Assembly: GCF_022539255.1 (NCBI RefSeq)
Contig: NZ_JAKZBV010000001.1
Coordinates: 2,046,001 to 2,110,000 of the forward strand
DNA length: 64,000 nucleotides
Reading direction: 5' to 3'
Source: Sinomonas terrae
GTDB lineage: Bacteria; Actinomycetota; Actinomycetes; Actinomycetales; Micrococcaceae
The notes under the pieces are model-generated. The model was not told where the DNA came from. It searched no databases and saw nothing but the letters and a program-made list of their open reading frames with translations. A program made the position numbers and the translations under genes. Within the stretch, counting starts at the first letter, position 1; every line of letters begins with the position of its first letter. Positions 60,399-64,000 of the stretch are shown one piece after another.

Positions 60399-61366
60399 AA
60401 CATCTCCTCTCAACCCGTGACCTGACCCCCGGTGATGCGATCGCCATCCTCGACACCGCCGAGGAGATGGCCGCCGTCAACGACAGGGAGGTCCGCAAGC
60501 TCCCCGCGCTGCGGGGCCGGACAGTCGTCAACCTCTTCTTCGAGGACTCGACGCGGACACGGATCTCGTTCGAGGCGGCCGCCAAGCGGCTCTCTGCCGA
60601 CGTCATCAACTTCGCGGCCAAAGGCTCGTCCGTCTCGAAGGGCGAATCGCTCAAGGACACCGCGCAGACGCTCGAGGCAATCGGTGCGGACGCCGTCGTC
60701 ATCCGCCACTCCGCTGCCGGCGCGCCGCATCGGCTCGCCATGACGGATTGGATCCAGGCCGCGGTGGTCAACGCCGGCGACGGCACCCACGAGCACCCGA
60801 CTCAGGCGCTGCTCGATGCGTTCACGCTGAGGCGCCACCTCGCTCGCGTCTCGGGGACGCAGTCGGCTGGCGCCGATCTCGCAGGTGCGCACGTCGTCAT
60901 CGTGGGCGACATCCTCCACTCGCGAGTCGCGCGCTCGAACGTGTGGCTCCTCACGACCCTCGGCGCGAGCGTGACCCTCGTAGCGCCGCCCACCCTGCTG
61001 CCCATCGGCGTCGAGCACTGGCCCTGTGACGTGAGCTACGACCTCGACTCGGTGCTCGACCAGGCGCCCGACGCGGTCATGATGCTCCGTGTGCAGGCCG
61101 AGCGCATGAACGCCTCGTACTTCCCCTCGACGGCTGAATACTCGCGCTTGTGGGGTCTCGGTGACGAGAGGTTCGACCGCTTCAGCACGCCGGCCTTCAA
61201 GGACACCGTGATCCTCCACCCCGGGCCGATGGTTCGAGGCCTCGAGATCTCCTCGACGGCCGCCGATTCGGACCGCTCGCAGGTGCTCCGCCAGGTCGCC
61301 AACGGCGTCTCGGTGCGAATGGCCGTCCTCTATCTGCTCATGTCCGCGAAGGAGTCTGCCCGATGA
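60395..61366 (+). CDS. pyrB: Aspartate carbamoyltransferase catalytic subunit
   Basis: Second step of UMP synthesis. 323 residues: carbamoyl-phosphate site FFEDSTRTRISFE, KGSSVSKGESLKDT, DGTHEHPTQALLDAFTLR and HPGPMVRGLEI. Start overlaps pyrR stop (ATGA); overlaps pyrC by 4 bp. Confidence 0.97.
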   Translation: MKHLLSTRDLTPGDAIAILDTAEEMAAVNDREVRKLPALRGRTVVNLFFEDSTRTRISFEAAAKRLSADVINFAAKGSSVSKGESLKDTAQTLEAIGADAVVIRHSAAGAPHRLAMTDWIQAAVVNAGDGTHEHPTQALLDAFTLRRHLARVSGTQSAGADLAGAHVVIVGDILHSRVARSNVWLLTTLGASVTLVAPPTLLPIGVEHWPCDVSYDLDSVLDQAPDAVMMLRVQAERMNASYFPSTAEYSRLWGLGDERFDRFSTPAFKDTVILHPGPMVRGLEISSTAADSDRSQVLRQVANGVSVRMAVLYLLMSAKESAR

Positions 61367-62727
61367 CCACTGCGACCCCCGCATCAGCGGCCTCTGCCTC
61401 GAACAGCACGCGCTATCTGGTGCGCGGTGCCTCGCTCTATGGACGGGAGCGCGCTGACCTCCTCATCGAGGACGGACGCATCGCCCAGGTCGGCAGCATT
61501 GCGGACGCGTCTGGTGCGACCGTCGTCGACGCCGAGGGCCTCGTCGCGCTTCCGGGCCTGGTCGATGTCCACACCCATCTGCGCGAGCCTGGCCGGGAGG
61601 ATGCCGAGACCGTCGAGACCGGATCGCGGGCGGCGGCGCGCGGGGGCTACACCGCGGTCCACGCGATGGCCAACAGCAGCCCGGTGGCGGACACCGCGGG
61701 AGTGGTCGAACAGGTCCACAGCCTCGGGCGCCGGGCCGGGTGGGTTGACGTCCGCCCCGTCGGCGCAGTGACCGTCGGGCTCGCGGGCGAGCAGCTCGCG
61801 GAGATCGGCGCCATGGCGAACTCGGCCGCTCAGGTCCGCATGTTCTCGGACGACGGGATGTGCGTGCACGATCCCGTGCTCATGCGCCGCGCCCTCGAGT
61901 ACGTCAAGGCGTTCGACGGCGTGGTGGCCCAGCATGCGCAGGAGCCGCGCCTCACCGCGGGCGCGCAGATGAACGAAGGCGTCGTCTCGGCCGTCCTCGG
62001 ACTTCCGGGGTGGCCAGCCGTCGCGGAGGAGAGCATCATCGCGCGCGATGTCCTGCTCGCGCAGCACGTCGGCTCGCGCCTCCACGTGTGCCACGTCTCC
62101 ACCGCGGGCTCGGTCGAGATTATCCGGTGGGCGAAGTCGCGCGGCATCTCGGTCACCGCCGAGGTCACCCCGCACCATCTGTGGCTCACCGATGAACTCG
62201 TGCGAAGTTACGATCCCGTGTTCAAGGTGAACCCGCCCCTTCGCACCCAAGAGGACGTCGACGCGCTCCGAGCAGCCCTCGCCGACGGCACGATCGACGT
62301 CGTCGGGACCGACCACGCCCCGCACCCGAGCGAGCACAAGGAATGCGAGTGGGCTCAGGCGGCGATGGGCATGACCGGCCTCGAGACCGCGCTCTCGGTC
62401 GTGCAGCACACGATGGTCGAGAGCGGCCTGATCGACTGGGCGAGGGTAGCCGAGGCGATGTCCGTCATTCCTTCGGGGATCGGGCGGGTCGCGGATCAGG
62501 GGCGGCCTCTCGCCGAGGGCGAGCCTGCCAACATCGCCCTCGTGGATCCGTCCGCGCGCTGGACTGTCGATCCGTCCAAGCAGGCGACGAAGGGGCGAAA
62601 CTCGCCGTTTGTGGGGCGGGAACTGCCGGGCCGCGTCGTCGCGACGTTCTTCCGCGGGCATCCGACCGTCCTCGACGGGACGCTGAACGCTCCGCGCCCG
62701 GAGTCGGCCGCAGTGGTGGCGCAGTGA
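61363..62727 (+). CDS. pyrC: Dihydroorotase
   Basis: Third step of UMP synthesis, class I. 454 residues: zinc motif VDVHTHLREPGRED, MANSSPVADTA, AEVTPHHLWL and the catalytic Asp in GTDHAPHPSEHK, then LVDPSARWTVD. Start overlaps pyrB; the next gene overlaps its stop by 4 bp. Confidence 0.96.
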   Translation: MTTATPASAASASNSTRYLVRGASLYGRERADLLIEDGRIAQVGSIADASGATVVDAEGLVALPGLVDVHTHLREPGREDAETVETGSRAAARGGYTAVHAMANSSPVADTAGVVEQVHSLGRRAGWVDVRPVGAVTVGLAGEQLAEIGAMANSAAQVRMFSDDGMCVHDPVLMRRALEYVKAFDGVVAQHAQEPRLTAGAQMNEGVVSAVLGLPGWPAVAEESIIARDVLLAQHVGSRLHVCHVSTAGSVEIIRWAKSRGISVTAEVTPHHLWLTDELVRSYDPVFKVNPPLRTQEDVDALRAALADGTIDVVGTDHAPHPSEHKECEWAQAAMGMTGLETALSVVQHTMVESGLIDWARVAEAMSVIPSGIGRVADQGRPLAEGEPANIALVDPSARWTVDPSKQATKGRNSPFVGRELPGRVVATFFRGHPTVLDGTLNAPRPESAAVVAQ

Positions 62728-63257
62728 GCGACCACCTCCTGACCTTCGTCACCTCGGTCATCTTCGTCGTGCTGCTCGTGCTGCTCGTCGCGCTGGGCTG
62801 GCGAGCACGCAAGCGCCGGCAGGCAGACGTGCCGGTTCCGCCGCCTTTCCCGGAGGATCCCGGCAGCGAGCTCTTCCGGGCCGAGGGGCAATACGTGACG
62901 ACGACGTCAGCCGGAGACTGGCTGGACCGGATTGCGGTGCATGGGCTCGGGATCCGCACGCGAGCGGACGCCGTAGTGTGCGACGGCGGTGTCCTGTTCG
63001 ACCGCGCGGGATCCGGTCCCCTGTGGGTCCCCGCGGCGGACCTCGCGGAGGTCCGGCTAGGCAGCGGCATGGCCGGCAAGTTCGTCGAGCGCGACGGCCT
63101 CGTGGTGCTCGAGTGGCGGCTCGGGGAGAAGTCCTTGGACACCGGGTTCCGAACCCGACGACCAGAAGAAAAGGCTGCCCTCGTGGCAGCGATCGAAGAC
63201 CTCATGAGTGCGGGACGCCGGGACGGCAGCACGCCAGCAGACCAGGAAGAAGAGTGA
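62724..63257 (+). CDS. Membrane-anchored PH-like protein in the pyr operon
   Basis: 177 residues: one N-terminal helix (about 8-30, FVTSVIFVVLLVLLVALGW), a basic stop-transfer stretch, then a beta-rich domain resembling the bacterial PH-like fold (LWVPAADLAEVRLG, VLEWRLGEKSLDTGFRT). A gene of this type sits between pyrC and carA in many actinobacteria; its function is unknown. GTG start overlaps pyrC stop (GTGA). Confidence 0.8.
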   Translation: MSDHLLTFVTSVIFVVLLVLLVALGWRARKRRQADVPVPPPFPEDPGSELFRAEGQYVTTTSAGDWLDRIAVHGLGIRTRADAVVCDGGVLFDRAGSGPLWVPAADLAEVRLGSGMAGKFVERDGLVVLEWRLGEKSLDTGFRTRRPEEKAALVAAIEDLMSAGRRDGSTPADQEEE

Positions 63258-63260
63258 ACA

Positions 63261-64000
63261 GTGACTGATGTGACGAACGGGGCAGCGAACCACAGCACCC
63301 CGGCTGTGCTGGTGCTTGAGGATGGACGCGTGTTCCGTGGCCGTAGCTACGGGGCCGTGGGCACGACCCTCGGCGAAGCGGTCTTCGCGACCGGCATGAC
63401 CGGATACCAGGAGACGATCACCGATCCCTCGTACGATCGTCAAATCGTCGTCCAGACTGCGCCCCACATCGGCAACACGGGCGTCAACGCCGAGGATCCC
63501 GAGTCCACCCGCATCTGGGTCGCCGGGTACGTGGTCCGGGACCCCGCACGCCGCCCGTCCAACTGGCGCTCCGAGGGAAGCCTCGACGACGAGCTCGCGC
63601 GGCAGGGCGTCGTCGGCATCCAAGGCGTCGATACGCGTGCCATCACTCGGCACCTCCGCGAGCACCGCACGATGCGCGCAGGCATCTTCTCCGGTGAGGC
63701 TGCCGAGCGCAGCGACAAGGAGCTGCTCGACGAGGTGCTCGGGAGCGCGCCGATGGAGGGCTCGCGCCTCGCGGAAGAGGTCAGCGTGGACGAGTCCTAC
63801 ACGGTCGAGCCCCGTGACCACGGCTGGGAAGACGAGCCGCGCTTCACGATCGCCGCCGTCGACCTCGGTATCAAGTCGATGACGCCGCATCGCTTCGCCG
63901 AGCGCGGCGTGCGGGTTCACGTCCTTCCCGCCAGCTCGACTCTCGACGACGTCAAGGCTGTCAGCCCCGACGGATTCTTCATGTCGAACGGCCCGGGCGA
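63261..64000 (+). CDS. carA: Carbamoyl-phosphate synthase small subunit (partial, 3' end beyond window)
   Basis: Glutaminase subunit feeding ammonia to CarB for pyrimidine and arginine synthesis. The first 246 residues are present: LVLEDGRVFRGRSYGA, FATGMTGYQETITDPSY, GVDTRAITRHLRE and the start of the class-I glutaminase domain (IAAVDLGIKSM, FMSNGPG). The catalytic Cys region lies outside. GTG start after AGGAAGAAGAG, 3 nt past the previous stop. Confidence 0.95.
   Translation, partial: MTDVTNGAANHSTPAVLVLEDGRVFRGRSYGAVGTTLGEAVFATGMTGYQETITDPSYDRQIVVQTAPHIGNTGVNAEDPESTRIWVAGYVVRDPARRPSNWRSEGSLDDELARQGVVGIQGVDTRAITRHLREHRTMRAGIFSGEAAERSDKELLDEVLGSAPMEGSRLAEEVSVDESYTVEPRDHGWEDEPRFTIAAVDLGIKSMTPHRFAERGVRVHVLPASSTLDDVKAVSPDGFFMSNGPG

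Overview
The window is high-GC DNA with actinobacterial gene orders: thrS-HIT-pgsA, pdxT-yebC-ruvCAB, yajC-secDF-rel, hisS-aspS-rarA-rpsD-alaS-ruvX-mltG-aroECKB-efp-nusB and pyrRBC-carA. GTG starts, 1-4 bp stop/start overlaps and possible leaderless promoters fit a Micrococcaceae (Arthrobacter/Sinomonas-like) chromosome. No rRNA, tRNA or CRISPR array was recognised. The left edge cuts kdpD and the right edge cuts carA.

Layout. 1-6.4 kb (minus): high-affinity K+ uptake operon, a 31-aa membrane ORF then kdpF-kdpA-kdpB-kdpC-kdpD. 6.5-10.8 kb: an SRAP (HMCES/YedK-like) gene divergent from an error-prone polymerase gene (dnaE2/imuC). A LexA-type box lies between them, and the polymerase gene is split by a frameshift. 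11.1-11.5 kb: remnant of a LuxR-type response regulator. 11.6-15.9 kb: thrS, HIT hydrolase, pgsA (PI-phosphate synthase) and pdxS.

15.96-22.5 kb is an accessory island at the 3' end of pdxS. The last 54 bp of pdxS, including the stop codon, occur three times in direct orientation (15905, 21269, 22510), each followed by its own terminator. This is the expected footprint of repeated site-specific integration that restores the gene end each time. Segment 1 carries an OGG-fold DNA glycosylase, a truncated Wadjet JetD-like protein, a PIN-domain fragment, and a GH13 amylase divergent from a TetR regulator with a palindromic operator. Segment 2 carries a PadR regulator and a membrane protein. No integrase was found.

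22.6-31.5 kb: M3 oligopeptidase and an 896-aa AsnB with a C-terminal CofE-like (F420 gamma-glutamyl ligase) domain, both minus. These are followed by pdxT, yebC, ruvC, ruvA and ruvB, with a second LexA-like box before ruvA. 31.6-37.8 kb: yajC-secD-secF and rel, which has a repeat-rich N-terminal extension. 37.8-40.9 kb (minus): AbiEi-antitoxin-like protein, DUF349 protein and a membrane-anchored cyclophilin-type PPIase. 40.9-50.4 kb: hisS, aspS, rarA, rpsD, a DUF948 protein, a small membrane protein and alaS. 50.4-58.4 kb: ruvX, mltG, aroE, aroC, aroK, aroB, a TPR-like protein, efp and nusB. 58.4-59.6 kb (minus): PrsW-type protease. 59.7 kb to the end: pyrR (with a PyrR-binding RNA motif in its leader), pyrB, pyrC, a small membrane protein and carA.

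Most of the window is core chromosome for translation, recombination, shikimate and pyrimidine synthesis, and secretion. The pdxS island is the clear accessory region.
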